This document shows, piece by piece, positions 31,736 to 44,608 of a stretch of DNA of 62,000 nt. How positions within the stretch are numbered: position 1 is the first letter of the stretch; every line of letters starts with the position of its first letter. Location: the NCBI GenBank assembly GCA_037447655.1, contig JBBHKE010002725.1, positions 86,943 to 148,942 of the forward strand, read 5' to 3'. The position numbers were made by a program, and so were the translations under genes. The DNA is from Zygnema cylindricum (taxonomy: Eukaryota > Streptophyta > Zygnematophyceae > Zygnematales > Zygnemataceae). The notes under the pieces are model-generated. The model was not told the origin of the DNA. It did not search any database and was given only the letters and a program-made list of their open reading frames with translations.

Positions 31736-32623
31736 TTTGTTTTTTTTTGTTTTTTTTTGACTTAGTTTATTGAAATCTTGTTTGTGTTTTTTGTTAATAT
31801 GGAGTTTTTTTTAGTATTTTGTCTTCTGCTTTGGCGTAATTAAGTTCAACTTTTCATTGTTGGAAGTATATAAAAGTTTTTTTTAGTAATTTTTTTATTA
31901 TTGATGTAGAAGAAATGTAAAAAAATCTGTAGAAACTATATTTGGCAATGTAACTACAAAAAAGTTATACCATCAACAACAATTAAGATGATTAATTAGG
32001 TTTTAGTTTCCATGGAATTTTGTCCTCCGTTTTTTTTTTTTTTTGAGTATGAAGTATTGAAGAAAGGTTTCTATTTTCAACTCTTTTTCACTTCTTTTTA
32101 TAGCTTTACTTTTCGCCAATTTTTATATCTTTTTTTGCCCATTGGTGTGACATCGCATGTCGTGTTTTATTTGGGAAGGAAGTTAGTACATTACCACACT
32201 AATTCTTGTATGGTAATTTTGTACTGATAGTGATGAATGATGTGTACTGATCCGTGAGTGCAATTATTGTCCATGTAACCGTGTGAACCTACTAAGAGAG
32301 GGAGAGTGGAGAGAGAAAGGCAAGGGAGGGGAGAGGGGGAGAGAGGAGAGGGGAAGATTGAATAAATTATGTTTTATTTTGGGTATATTCTGGTATAAAA
32401 TGAAATTTTAACAAACGTTGACTATTGCTCTTTTCTTTGATAAAGTGTATTGAATAACGGTGTTGTACTTAAAGAGGAAAAATATCTCAACTGTTCTGCA
32501 AGTGTATTTACATTTGATCTTTGTAAAAAAGGGTTAATTTTATTCGCAATATTTGCTCATAAAATGTTATCTATTCTGTGAAGGATGGCAAGGCTCCATA
32601 GGAGTAATAAGACTCTGTAGGAC
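31736..32623. other. Intergenic AT-rich DNA with a small GA tract
   Basis: T-rich runs and a GA tract at 32294-32357. The open frame 32012-32227 shows no known domain. Nothing else is supported. Confidence 0.4.
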
Positions 32624-32827
32624 TACACCGTGTATTTCAAATTAGTGTTAATAATTTTTTCGTCAATTAAATCATATTTTCTTCGAACACACTTGTCTTG
32701 TTTTCACATGGAGACTGCCGGTTGGAAAAAATCGCAACCATCAGATCCACAATCCGACAAGTGTGCCCAAAGAAAGATGTGTTAAGCGGCGAAAAAAACA
32801 TGAACACTAATAGCGACACACGGTGTA
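32624..32827. mobile_element. MITE of the TACACC family (204 bp)
   Basis: Ends TACACCGTG and CACGGTGTA, with long imperfect inverted arms. The right arm has ATCCACAATCCGACAAGTGTG and AAGCGGCGAAAAAAACATGA, closely matching the copy at 7163-7388. The TA at each end may be the target duplication. Confidence 0.8.
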
Positions 32828-33164
32828 CTATATATAATATACTATGTTCCTTTGCTTTCGTAGGGACGCAGTATTTTTTGATTTTTATTTGCTCTTGTTT
32901 CTTGATCACATAAGTGAGTCCAAGAATCAAATATTTTATAGTAAGAAAAAACAGTCCGATAACTATTCAATTAATTAATCAATTCAATTTTCAATTTTCA
33001 CAATTCGATTCGAGCCTCTGGAGATGCCTCCTTCAAATACTTCTCGTAAACTGTTTCCCTTTTTTATGGACCATGGTTTTGGATCTTAGGTAATATGTAT
33101 TTTTTCCACTACTCATTTAACATACCCTTCCTTTAAACCACACTAGTTTATTCTTGCTCTCCCT

Positions 33165-33351
33165 GTATCACTATTAGTGTTAATGTTTTTTTCGCTACTT
33201 CAAATATATTTTATCCCGTGCACACTGTAATGGGTGAGGCAAATCGAGATAATGATATGGAGACATGCTATTGGTCATAATCTAATGTGTGTGTGCAGAA
33301 ATATGTCCTAAGTGGCCAAAGAACATTAATACTTTTACCAATACACCATGT
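33165..33351. mobile_element. Diverged TACACC-family MITE
   Basis: Left arm TATCACTATTAGTGTTAATG, then TTTTTTTCGC; right arm AAGTGGCCAAAGAACATTAA ending AATACACCATG. The arms are weaker than in the 32624 copy. Confidence 0.55.
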
Positions 33352-33375
33352 CACTCATTTAAATCCCATTTCATA

Positions 33376-33985
33376 TGCTGCATTCACACTAGAAATGGAT
33401 GATGAATGAGATGAGGAAACGAATGTCCTTTTTTTTTTGTTTGGACGTGAATCGCCCTTGACATCATCTCACGTCAACAAAAACGTCGCGATGTGATTCA
33501 TGTTGCCGTACGATTAGTCGCCGATGACTCAGATCCGTCCTTACCAAACCATCGAAGGGGGGGACACGTTTCGTCAAAATTACAAAAAAGTTTTATGTTT
33601 ACATTTTTTACGTCATTTTTTAGATTGTTTTGATTGGCTATTTGTTTATGGGTTAGCATTTTAAAAAAAATCGTTACCGTACGGATCATTCATTTAGGAT
33701 ATGACTTCATGTTTTTTCAAGGTTAGATTTCTGCATTCCAAAAAGGTTTTCCTGAAATGAAGATGACTTACCACAGTTGTCAAGTTTTGACGCACTTGAC
33801 CATATGTTTTGTCTGGCGCTACGCTCCAAAACGTCTATTTTGTCTGTCACTGCACTCCATAAAGGTCAACAGCCAAGCGGTTGACCTGTTTGGCGCCTCT
33901 GTTTTTGTTTTTTTGCGGAATGAATGGTACGAGATCATTTGTTTTCTCATCTCATTCATCATCCTTTTCTAGTGAGAATGCAGCA
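33376..33985. mobile_element. 610-bp element with 45-bp inverted ends and ATA target duplication
   Basis: Bases 33376-33420 and 33941-33985 are inverted with three mismatches; the end is TGCTGCATTC. It is flanked by ATA on both sides. The interior shares GTTTTGACGCA and GCTACGCTCCAAAACG with the element at 7416-8055. A 3-bp duplication fits PIF/Harbinger-like elements, but the superfamily is not proven. Confidence 0.75.
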
Positions 33986-34877
33986 ATAGAAGCAGTAGCA
34001 ATGGAAAGTGTAAACTTTCCAAGTAGAAACACCACCCTCCAACCAATAATTTAAATCGACATAACATGAATGGATGTTTTCACCAACACATTTATCTCAT
34101 TCTCATTCACTGAGAATGAGAATGGTGAATAAGTGAAACAACTTGTTACAGAGCTAAATAATGATTCGGTTGACGCTGTTAAATAAACATGGTCAGACAA
34201 CAGTCTATCATCACAGTATAATTCTTAAGTTGTCGTTCAAAAAGTTAATATAATGAGAGATATGATGACAATTATTAAGCATACAACAATCGTCTTGCTA
34301 TTAAGCAAAAATTTGAAACAAACTCAAAAAACCCAAATGTGGTAATAAATTATGAACACTAAATACCCTCAGGATGACTTTATATGCTTCATGACATTAC
34401 ATCACTTGATCTACTTAAGAACACTACCATCCACATTTTTAGTCCACATTTATTTGTGTCCCACTATCCCCGAAGACTATGGACTATAATCTCTTTTAGT
34501 AAACACTAATATCTGTGTGATACTCTTCCATTGATCACTGGTCACCGTTCTTTTATCTTTGCACCACACCATACTATTCTCGACCGTATCTTTCACACAA
34601 ATTAATTCGACTGCAGTTGGTAAAACCTTCTCAATGGTCTCTCCCTTTCTCTCTCCCTCTCTATAAGTACTAACCATCAGCCTTTTAGATAAAAGTGTAT
34701 GTAGCAGTTTTCACAGTTAAGGCAACTTGCAAGTTTGTCAAAATGCTTCTTCCCTCCGGAACTGAATGGCAATCTTCCTCCTCGTCTCTCTCCTCCTCCG
34801 TCTCCTCCTCCCACTTGGTGACAGGCTAAATGAATCAATTTATTTATACTAGTTTTTGTATCTTCAAGTGAGTCAAC
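33986..34877. other. 3' flank of NADP-MDH and intergenic DNA
   Basis: Probably includes the 3' untranslated region of the malate dehydrogenase (minus strand, up to about 34700). A palindrome-like CATTCTCATTCACTGAGAATGAGAATG lies at about 34100-34126. No gene recognised. Confidence 0.4.
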
Positions 34878-37800
34878 CTATTGTTCTCCTGGTAGCGTGG
34901 TGTCGCCCTCCGGAAGGTCACAGAAGCCGTTTAGCTGCAACCGACAGAATTAACCAAACTGAGTAACAATCCCGCACAGAACTGTCTATAACCAAACTGA
35001 GTAATAATCCCACATAGAACTGTGTAACCAAACTGAGTAACAATCCCAAATAGAACATAAATAATACACTTCAATCTTTCACAAAAACCGACTGAAGAAA
35101 AAAATACAGAGTTTCATTTTTTGTAATAACCTTCTCATAGGATATAATTACAGACTCAGTCTAGATCAATAGGGTTACACACAAATTTGACTTTTTAACA
35201 AAAACAAAATTAAAAAAGAAAACACAATACAAAAAAAAAAAAGTTCTTTGACCAACACTCACCTGGCCAATCAGATGTGCCACACAATTTCTCTCTGCAA
35301 TAAGTTCATCCTCACTCTGAAAAACAGCCAAAACAGATTAAAATCTATGTTAGAAAATATTTAGGGAACCGTGTCAAAAAAAAAACCCTATAAACGTTCC
35401 TTAAAAACACAGTTTTGAGAGACGCTTCTTCACCTTGAAACACATTTTTCACAGTCTTTCTATTATTTCGACAGTAGTGCTTTGACACATCCGTATTCTT
35501 TGAAAACGTGCGGTTTTGAGCAAGATTTTATTTCATTCTGATCTACTTTTCTTAACAATTTTCTTTCATTTCGACAAGACTTAAATCGCATTCTTCGAAA
35601 CAAGTTTTAAAAAATTTGTCAACAGCAGGTAAAATAAATAAAAAACTCCATAACGCCCAAAAGAACTCGCACACTTCCTAAAAAGACATCAGATTTATTC
35701 TTTGAATTGATTACAGGAAGAAACCAATTACCTTCTTAATTCGACTGTGAAGAAAGTCGTCAATCAACAAATTTGGAACGATGTCATAATCTCCATCCCC
35801 CTGAAAGTCAATAAATTTCTATATTTTAAAAACTGGCCAATCACTATACTTTTTGGTCACTTGAAAACAAAAAACCAGAAAAAACCACAAGAGCCAGCAG
35901 TTCCTCCACCCGTTTCAGATGTTTACTTAAACAACAAAAATTAGTTGTAGGTTGAAGAGAAATTCAAAGACTCCACTAACTTACACCTTACATTGCCAAG
36001 ACATTTGTACCTACATAAGATAAATATCTCATCAATCATTCTCCACAGACAAAATTTCCCTTTGCCCACAAGAACCTTCCCTGACTAGCTTTTCTGAGTG
36101 TTTATGCACCAAACCTGCCAAATCTCTTTAGTATATGATGTAGAATTTTTTGTTTGAATTTGTTCTTTAATATTTTATGCTCCAAGTTATGTTTCAATAC
36201 CTTGGAACGGCAAGGCAAACTGTACACAAGACCCTCAGCAATTCCATAAGGATTGCCTGTTGTATACACCTGCAATTCAAGAGCAAGAAAACATCCATAA
36301 TATGTAAAACATTTAATTTTCTCTTATTTTCCTTTTTTACCATTTTTTCCTAAAGCTCGAGGCTAGATACTATTTAAGACAAGAATTTTCAGACTAAAAA
36401 TCACTTTGAACAAGCATTAAACATCTTCAAATCAGCAAAAAAGAGCTTAACCGAAGTGACCAAACTCAAATTTAGATTAAAAAAAGAAATAACTTTATTC
36501 ACCATCTTTTCAAATTCAATTTTCACAGAGCTACCTAGCCTACAAAAGTAATTAACCAGCGGAATTTCCATTCAAAGTTTACAAAGGCATTTAACCAATG
36601 TATTTTCCTTTCCAATTTCAGAAAGGTGTTCTGCTTATTCCTAATAAAAACCAATCTCCATCAGGTGCTGAGTTAATAAGAAATTTGATGGATGGAGGTA
36701 CCTAACCAAGACATTTACATTCAAAATTAACAAAGATATTTAACCAATGTCTTTTCAATTCGAATTTCAGAAAGGTAAATTACTTACTCCTGATGAAAAC
36801 CAATCTCCGTCAGGTGTTGGGTTAACAAGAGATTTGATAGCATCGGCAATTGAGACGGCTGTCGATGCAGCAGACGATCTACCCCACTTTTTGATGAGTG
36901 CACCACCTCTCTGGAACCAATTCACAACCCCGAGCAATTTTCGTAAAAAAATAATCAAAATAATGATTACAGGGAAGTAAAAAAATGAAACAAGACAGTC
37001 AATTACACAGAAATATACATCATCATCCCAGGAAACCCAATGATGCCCCTTCAATTGCCACAGCGTGAATAACTATTAACACTAAGAGTTAACTACAATA
37101 AGAACTGCTTTGGTGTTAATAATTCTATTTCTGGTCAAATGATGAGGATGATTGGCTGGCAGCCGCCCAAAGACATACCGTTAAGAAAGATAAAAGCAAC
37201 ATCGACGCTAATTGCATTCAGAGGGCAAAAAAAACAGAATTGAACAAGTGTTATTAATGGGAAAAGTGTAGGAGACTTTTGCCTTCCGTTTGGCTTGAAA
37301 ATAGAATATACAGACGCTATTAAACCAGCTAAATACTTACTTTCATGCAAAAAGCACAACTCTACCCATGTAGAAGAACATCACTAATCAATGTACCAAA
37401 TTAATCTACTCCCAACACAGTGACACTTAGAGATCCTTTCCATGTCCCTCCTCTCTCTTTTCCCTCTTCTATTCCCCTCCCTACATCTTTCCCTCCTCTC
37501 TCTCCCTCTTCCTCACACTAGTCTCCCATTTGTCTTGCATGTGACGGCCCATTACTAGTAGCTATCCCCTTTCAGTTCACTTAACAGTCTATATTTCATT
37601 GTAGTTAATGTATTCTAATCAAATATAACTCTTAACAATGATTAACACGTGTACTTTTAACTCTTACCGTCTGTACTCTTGGCGTGAACTCCTCCTCCAG
37701 CCAAACATTATCTGTGATAACCTCCTTCACGGGCCTACCCTTGATCTTTGCATTTAGGAAGTCAGGAACCTGCATAGAAACAATTGAGAGAAAAGAGAAA

Positions 37801-40800
37801 ATAGTCAACATTAAAAAAAACAAGCTTGCAAGCTTGTTATGCAATTACAGTTGCAATTTAAACTACACATGTTAATAAGAGAACATACATAATATGCGTT
37901 GGCAAGGAAAAGGACCACCATAGCAAAATGAGAAATTGTGGACAATATAAGTTTTTACAAGAGATTGCAATTTCCCTTCTGACAATGTACAATACATGTT
38001 CAAACCAATAGGGAGCAAATTCAACAACTACAGGAAAAGAAACAATTAAGCCTGACAGGACAAAAAACTTGTTGCTTCCTACAAACCGTAAATTCGCCCC
38101 ATAAATGCAAAATAGCAGATTTCTTCAGAAGCAATAGCAATGTACTGACAGAATACACTTTTCCAGGTCGACAATTAATACAAAAATCTCCTAACTTTAC
38201 CTGGGTTGTTGAATGATTCCCCCAGATGGTAACATTTGAAACATTGTCGTAAAACACTCCTGCTTTTAATGCTAGCTGCACAATTCAAAGACGTTCAACT
38301 TAATAAGAACCATTTCCTTTAAGGTTAGGCAATTTGCAGTCAACATTCCTAAAGCACACAGAAAACCACTACCAGCTTTAAAACCTTGTTGTGAAATATT
38401 TAGCACCATTAAGGGCTAGGGTCTGTTGGGCCACATTTGAGATCATTGAATGACAGTTTCCAATGACTGGGTAATTTTTGACCGTCCAGATCATAACCAT
38501 ACAGGTGTAAACAGGCCAATCACTGGAAAAAGATCATGCAATGACCCAAAACTGGCCTAAGGAGCCCCAGCGCTGAGTTCCCACCATACTCAATGTCCGG
38601 CAAAGACTACAGAAAACAAAATCTGCTAAAACCTCCAGAGACGATAACAGAAGAGACGCACCTGACACTTGGCGCGATTCTCATCAAGTCTTGTAAGTGC
38701 GTGGAAGTTCTTTGGTTTCAGATTTGGGGCATTCTTCATGCAAATCAAGGCACTGGCAAGAAAACAAAATGGCTGATCAGGAGATTTATTGCAACAAAAC
38801 ATGGGCATGACAACAGACAATGAGCAGAGTTATCACCACCAAAGATTGTGTTTTTACAGGCACCAAACAAAAATAAATGGAATTTCCTATCTGCAGTGCT
38901 GAAATGAATTACCATACGTAATAACAATGTTCCACTCGTAGAGATCACTGTTTAAAATAATGACATTGTTCATTTTAAAGTCCCACTCTATGTGACATAC
39001 CAAATGTACAGCTACAGTGCCCGTCACTATTAGTGTGAAGAGATTGTTAGTATAATGCCAATTATGCACAGAGTAACATCACCAATTTGTGGCCACTCCA
39101 TTAAATAATGTTCTTAACACAATTTCATGATTTCCAGCCAAAACACTTCATGAATAAATCAGTGTCATTAACTCTTATAATAATGAGCAATGTACCTTCA
39201 TTCAAATCCATACGATGTCCAACATGTGATAATATCGTTGAATCAAAGGCATACAGCGAAAGTAAGAACAAAAAATAAGAAACGTTCACAAAAACATTAA
39301 CTAAATTGTTAAAATAGATTGCTTGGCGACAGAACCCTCGCACGAAAAATTGTTGGTTTAAGTAAATAACTGTAAACTCGCAAACCCAAATTCTATAACA
39401 CTGAAAGTAATCAAGCTGCCCCGTGCCACAGATATTGAAAAGAAGAAAAAAGAAGCATACTTTGTATTGCAGGGATTTCCCACAACGAGCACCTTCACGT
39501 TAGGGTCTGCCACTGCATTAAGGGCCTTTCCCTGTCACAAAAAAAAACCCAGAAATACAAATATCTATAAAATAGAATTTGCAGACAACCAACTGTGGTT
39601 GATTATAATTATGTGAGAAAAAACTAAAAAAAACGGCGTCAAATATGACATGAAATCAAATTATGCCAGCTTCTGTTGTAAACCTCAACTGAAAGAAATG
39701 AAATTACTAATTAATAATTAGTTTTATCTGACAAAGAATAAAGATTCGGGTTCCCATCAGGGAGAAATGAATGTTGCAAGTACAAGTTCAACAAGAACGT
39801 TAATGACTATTCCTATCAAGCTCCTTCTAATTCCAAACAACGAGCACAACATCAAAGTAACAGTATTAACTTTAAAAGCCACTACAATAGTTCTGTGATG
39901 AACATTGGATACTTCACAACATCTAAGTAGTAAAAGTACAGTAAGCTTTAAAAAAGTCAGTACAACAGTTTTGTCATAAGATTGGATACATTACCACATC
40001 ATTTCTGTACATCATATCTTGAATTATGCATTGGGAAATGAAAAATAGAAACACACCTGTTCAGCAAAAATCTGTCCGTTCTGGTCCAAAAGATCAGCTC
40101 TTTCCATGCCCGGACCACGAGGTTTGGCACCAATTAAAAGAGCCCATTCAGCATCACGGAAAGAGTCATATGGATCGATACCGATATTTACTTCTCTAAG
40201 CAAAGGAAACAAAGAATCTTCCAGCTCCATAGCCACTCCTGCAAGTGCGGAAAGAGAAAAAAAAATGGTACCTTGTGTTATAAAAATAAGGTGCATTCAA
40301 GCCGACATCATCACTATCAGCTTCTGAAATTGAGCAATTTGAAGTCAAGGAAAAGAAAGAGAATCTTCTGGAACTGTAGCCAAATTTTTAAAAGACATCT
40401 TCTATTTTTTCCAACCAGTTTTGTGCAAATTAAAACAAAAGTTATTTTCAAAAACATGGTACATGACTAATTATCACTCTGACCATAAAATTTCAGTTTT
40501 TCTTCAAATTTTAACAAGCATGCATGTATGTGCAATTGAAGACAGTGACTCTGAACGTGAATAAAATCCCTTTCAAAAAGTTCAGGTTGCAGGTATGTCA
40601 ACTCAAAATAATCGAAGAAGCAACAGCTCAAAGTGATCATTACACGATTACTAGATTACCTTCGAGAGCTTCCTTTGACCTCGTTGAGCCGAGGAGATTT
40701 AATGCAATTGGCTGATCTTGACCAAATACTTCTCCAGAGGCAATCTGCACTAACAAGACACTTAAATTCAAAACTCGCTAAAATAAGTCTAATTTACAAC

Positions 40801-41638
40801 ATAATTTACAGAGCCACGCAGAGAAAACTACATCATTCAAAAGAAAAACACAAAGTCAAAAACCACTGGTTTCCGTTGCCTGGATTTGTTTGAGAATTAC
40901 CAATTACAGTGAAACTCACTTCAGATTGCAACAATATGAACTGCCGGGAAAAATAACTGAGTTTGAAGATCAAAATTACAGTAATTTGACAGCAAATTTG
41001 GTGCACCACAAGTCAACAGCAGAAATTAAAACCATAAAACCAAAAAAGGAACAACAGAGCATGAATGGAACGAAAAAGGCACACCTTCACCAGCATGCAC
41101 CTTAGTCTAAAAGCATAATTAGACCCAGAAAACGAAACAAAAAACCTTGGAAAGGAATGAAAAATGCAGAGGTTGAACAGCAAACGGTTGATAATTATGC
41201 AAAAAAAACACACTTTAAAGTTGTAAAAGCACACTGACGTGATCACCATTCAGGTGCACCTTTAGTCTAACAGCAGAAATAAAAACCAGAGAATGAAAAA
41301 AAAGGGACCTTGGATGGAATGAAAGGGCATACCTAAAACAGCAAACAGTTAACAATCATGAACGAATAAAAAAAAAAAAAAAAAAACTTGAATGAATAAA
41401 AAAGACTTACCTTGAACAGTAAATGGTTAGCAATCATGCCCGAGGCTCCAGAAACTGCCACTCTAACAGTCTTCTTCCATGTTTTCTGCTTCAGCTCCTC
41501 CTGGAATGCAAAGAGAGACAAAACTAGTTCACAAACAGTTTCTAATCATAATAAACAAACTGGAAAAGTGAGAGAGAAAGAGAGAGTGAGAGAGAGAACG
41601 AGAAAGAGCAAGAGCAAGAGCAAGAGCAAGAGCAAGAG

Positions 41639-41713
<75 letters not shown>

Positions 41714-43003
41714 CATGACTAATTCAATGGACAGAAAAAAAACTATGAACAATAGCGGGAGACATTCCAACTGCATTGAATTAGCAATGCAAACGAGTGA
41801 ATTAAACCGTGGATAAACATTGTTCTACATTAATCAACTTGTCGAAAATAGGTGGACAAGATTTCCCCAGACTTCAATCTAATTTGAATAAGCCTAACTG
41901 ACATCTTACAAGTTGCAAACATCAATACAAAAACATAGCAAACAGATATTCCAATAATCAGTCCCAGCATATCACATGTAGAGAAACAGTGAGTACCAAT
42001 ACCACTTTAGATGCTCCAAACATCAGCCACAGCAATTCATTTTAAAAGAAACAGAGAAATGAACACCATACAAACTGGTACATCTTTTAAAAAGTCTTCA
42101 ACAGAAAACTTGAAGTTGCAGAAATGCATTCACTGCATTAAGATGCACATGTCATGGAGAACAGAATAAGAGGAGAACAAAGAGAATACCACATCAACTG
42201 ATGAAAAGTTTCAAAAAGTCTTCCCAAAATACTTTAAAGTTGCAGAAAAGCACTCACTGCATTGAGATCATATGTCATGCAAAAGATACCGTAACAGTTT
42301 TCTGTTTTGTCTTCTTCCAGCTTCTCGATGGCTGGAGCAGGAGTAGGAGCCGGCGCACTGTACAAACAAAACATTAAAAAACAAAACGACGAAACAATCA
42401 GAAACAAAATCCAGAAAAAATAAAATCATAAATATAGGTCTTAGATGTGTCAATAATTGATAACGTATCCCAGAGCATCTCGAGAGACAGGTGAAGAGAG
42501 GGGGGGAGAAGGGAGGCGGGATAAAAGGAGGGAGGGAGGGAGAGGGGNNNNNNNNNNNNNNNNNNNNNNNNNNNNNNNNNNNNNNNNNNNNNNNNNNNNN
42601 NNNNNNNNNNNNNNNNNNNNNNNNNNNNNNNNNNNNNNNNNNNNNNNNNNNNNNNNNNNNNNNNNNNNNNNNNNNNNNNNNNNNNNNNNNNNNNNNNNNN
42701 NNNNNNNNNNNNNNTGAGATGACTTTTCGTAGTCGAAAGAGAGTTTTGAGAAAGAGAGATAGAAACTTTAAGCAAATACAAAAGAAGTCAGAAGTCAGAC
42801 CTTGGGGCAATGGCGCAGGATACTTGAAAAGCCTTCGATTTCTTAGAGGAGCCATGGACTTTCGCAGCAACTATATTTTTTGAAAAGAAGGAGCTTCTGA
42901 GAGAAAGCTGGTGCTTTTCAGTAGAGTTCTGGAGCTGTTTCTGAAAATTCGTAGACTGCGAAAGAAGATTCTGACCAGCAGAAGTTTGCAAAATAGTTGC
43001 CAT
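34878..43003 (-). CDS. NADP-MDH: Chloroplast NADP-dependent malate dehydrogenase (EC 1.1.1.82), 14 exons
   Basis: Reduces oxaloacetate to malate with NADPH in the stroma (malate valve). Exons: 42801-43003, 42258-42357, 41411-41500, 40660-40744, 40057-40238, 39461-39531, 38662-38752, 38201-38275, 37668-37769, 36788-36910, 36201-36269, 35732-35800, 35263-35316, 34878-34934. All have GT-AG borders, phases fit, and 1371 nt encode 456 residues. Residues 1-60 or so are a Ser-rich transit peptide. The NADP fold starts at [26 protein letters not shown] follows the dinucleotide loop. Active-site parts are [20 protein letters not shown] and the catalytic His295 in [13 protein letters not shown]. Thioredoxin-regulated pairs are present: Cys89/Cys94 (ENCYGIFC) and Cys431/Cys443. 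Cys273 matches the internal regulatory cysteine. Intron 1 contains an assembly gap. Confidence 0.97.
41575..41711. repeat. (GCAAGA)n followed by pure (AG)n in NADP-MDH intron 2
   Basis: About six hexamers AGAGCA at 41605-41640 run into an uninterrupted AG dinucleotide repeat of about 35 units. In the transcript this reads as a CT tract roughly 75 bp upstream of exon 3. Confidence 0.95.
42480..42714. other. Purine tract and assembly gap in NADP-MDH intron 1
   Basis: GA/GGGA-rich sequence from 42480 leads into 167 N at 42548-42714. The gap is probably an unresolved purine repeat; the true length is unknown. Confidence 0.95.
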
Positions 43004-44123
43004 TTTGTTGAGAAAATTGAAACCCTTTCGAATGAAGCTGATGTGTAGGAAACTAAGTGATTTGTCAGACTTTCAGCTCGAAATGCTGCTGTGGTAGTCA
43101 AAATGCCTGTTTTGTGACGTCGTCTGGTATACGAAGTAACCCGGGAAGAAGATGCAAAGCTGATTGATCTAGAGTGTGTTGCAGTACGCGAAAAAACGGC
43201 TGCAATAGATACAGGAAAAGCGAATGGCAAATTAAAGGGCGGCTCCAGCAATATCCGCGAAAGATTTTACAAGAGCTGCAATAATCCTGGGAGAAAAGTT
43301 TTTCTGACTGCCAAGTTGACAAAGTTCCATGCAGTAACGTCGCAGTAACTAGCTACAGAACTGAGCGGAGGAATAGCGCGTATTCATAATTGTGTGGAGC
43401 ATCTACAGTCATGCATGGAATATGACAGTCTGAATCCACGTGGATGGAAATCATTGACAACCATATAGAAAATGTACAGTTTTGTGTACTATTTTACAAA
43501 CAATTTGTACCGTGTTGTAAATAGTTGACCTTTATATGTGCTGAACACGTTGCCGTTGCACGTCCAGTTTTGAGTCGGCAAGGCTCTCTATGCTTCAACT
43601 GGGGAAAAAAAAATCTCATGAACTGATGCACGTACTTCTGTTGACCTCCACCGCCTGTCGGCATATGCCACCGACATGGATGGCGACGGACGTGCACACG
43701 TAAGGAATTGTCGGGCAAACCAAATTATTTTTTACAGCCCGCACAATACGTGGCAGGTTCTGAATTGCCATGAGGTCCCCCAAACTCTAGCACAGTACTG
43801 TAATTTCCGAGTATGTTCAGTATCAATAATTCGCTCATAGTCCGTTTTCCCGTACACTCAGACCCTCACATGCCTTGTGACGTACGGACCAGAACCTGCG
43901 GAAAACACGCGTGAACTCGGATAGCCAGTCGCTCAGCCAGCGTCAGAAGATATGGATAAACGCATCTGGACAAAAAACAGGGGTGAATCCAAAAAAACAA
44001 AAAGTCTAAGTACAAAACAACAACGTTACAGCCAGAAACGTCCAGAAATTAGATTTCAAAGTCGTACGCTTTCTGCCACCCACAAGCAAATTCTGGTCGA
44101 GCACAAAAAAATCGTACACTGAT
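43004..44123. other. NADP-MDH upstream region
   Basis: Holds the 5' leader and promoter of the malate dehydrogenase. Several short minus-strand open frames (for example 42871-43251, 43494-43718) have no recognisable domain. No clear TATA box was found. Confidence 0.4.
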
Positions 44124-44507
44124 TTAACACGTGGCAAATATAAGCTGCCTTGTCGGAGAGGCTTCCTTTGTCGAGACCATAACTTCTGCCTCAGCTAGTG
44201 CCACGTAGCCTTCATATCCCTTTAACGTAGGAACTTCAACCGCACCTCTACAGTAGTTCTCTGAAAATCTGGCAATGTCCATTTTGGACAGGGAAATGTG
44301 TGGAAGAGTACGCGCGGCCATTCCGTACATGAAAAGGCCGCAAATGCCGGCAACGGATAGTCTGGTCAAGGTTTCTCCGACGGCCTTTCGAGGGTTTTTC
44401 GGTATTTCTAAGGGATTGCAGTACTGTACGGTTGTACCTTTCTGGAAGTCGAACAGTCGAAAGTTTTCAGAAGCGATAAAATTCGAATCGATATGATTTT
44501 TTCCGAT
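44124..44507 (-). CDS. Unassigned open frame, possible exon or gene fragment
   Basis: A frame of about 128 codons is open on the minus strand and ends at TAA (44124-44126). The first ATG in it is at 44330, near the middle. The peptide is balanced in composition, unlike the low-complexity frames nearby: NPLEIPKNPRKAVGETLTRL, then SVAGICGLFMYGMAA (possibly a short hydrophobic helix), then GAVEVPTLKGYEGYVALAEA. CCGTACAG at about 44424-44431 could be a 3' splice site. I do not recognise a family. It could be a single exon, a transposon fragment or chance. Confidence 0.25.
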   Translation of the reverse strand: MGKNHIDSNFIASENFRLFDFQKGTTVQYCNPLEIPKNPRKAVGETLTRLSVAGICGLFMYGMAARTLPHISLSKMDIARFSENYCRGAVEVPTLKGYEGYVALAEAEVMVSTKEASPTRQLIFATC

Positions 44508-44608
44508 TTAACGATGCAACCGACGAAATTGCATACCGGAGTTTGTGTTTTATTTGCGTAAACGGCGCTGAATTTAACTGAACGGTACACCGTGAATTGC
44601 TATTACAG

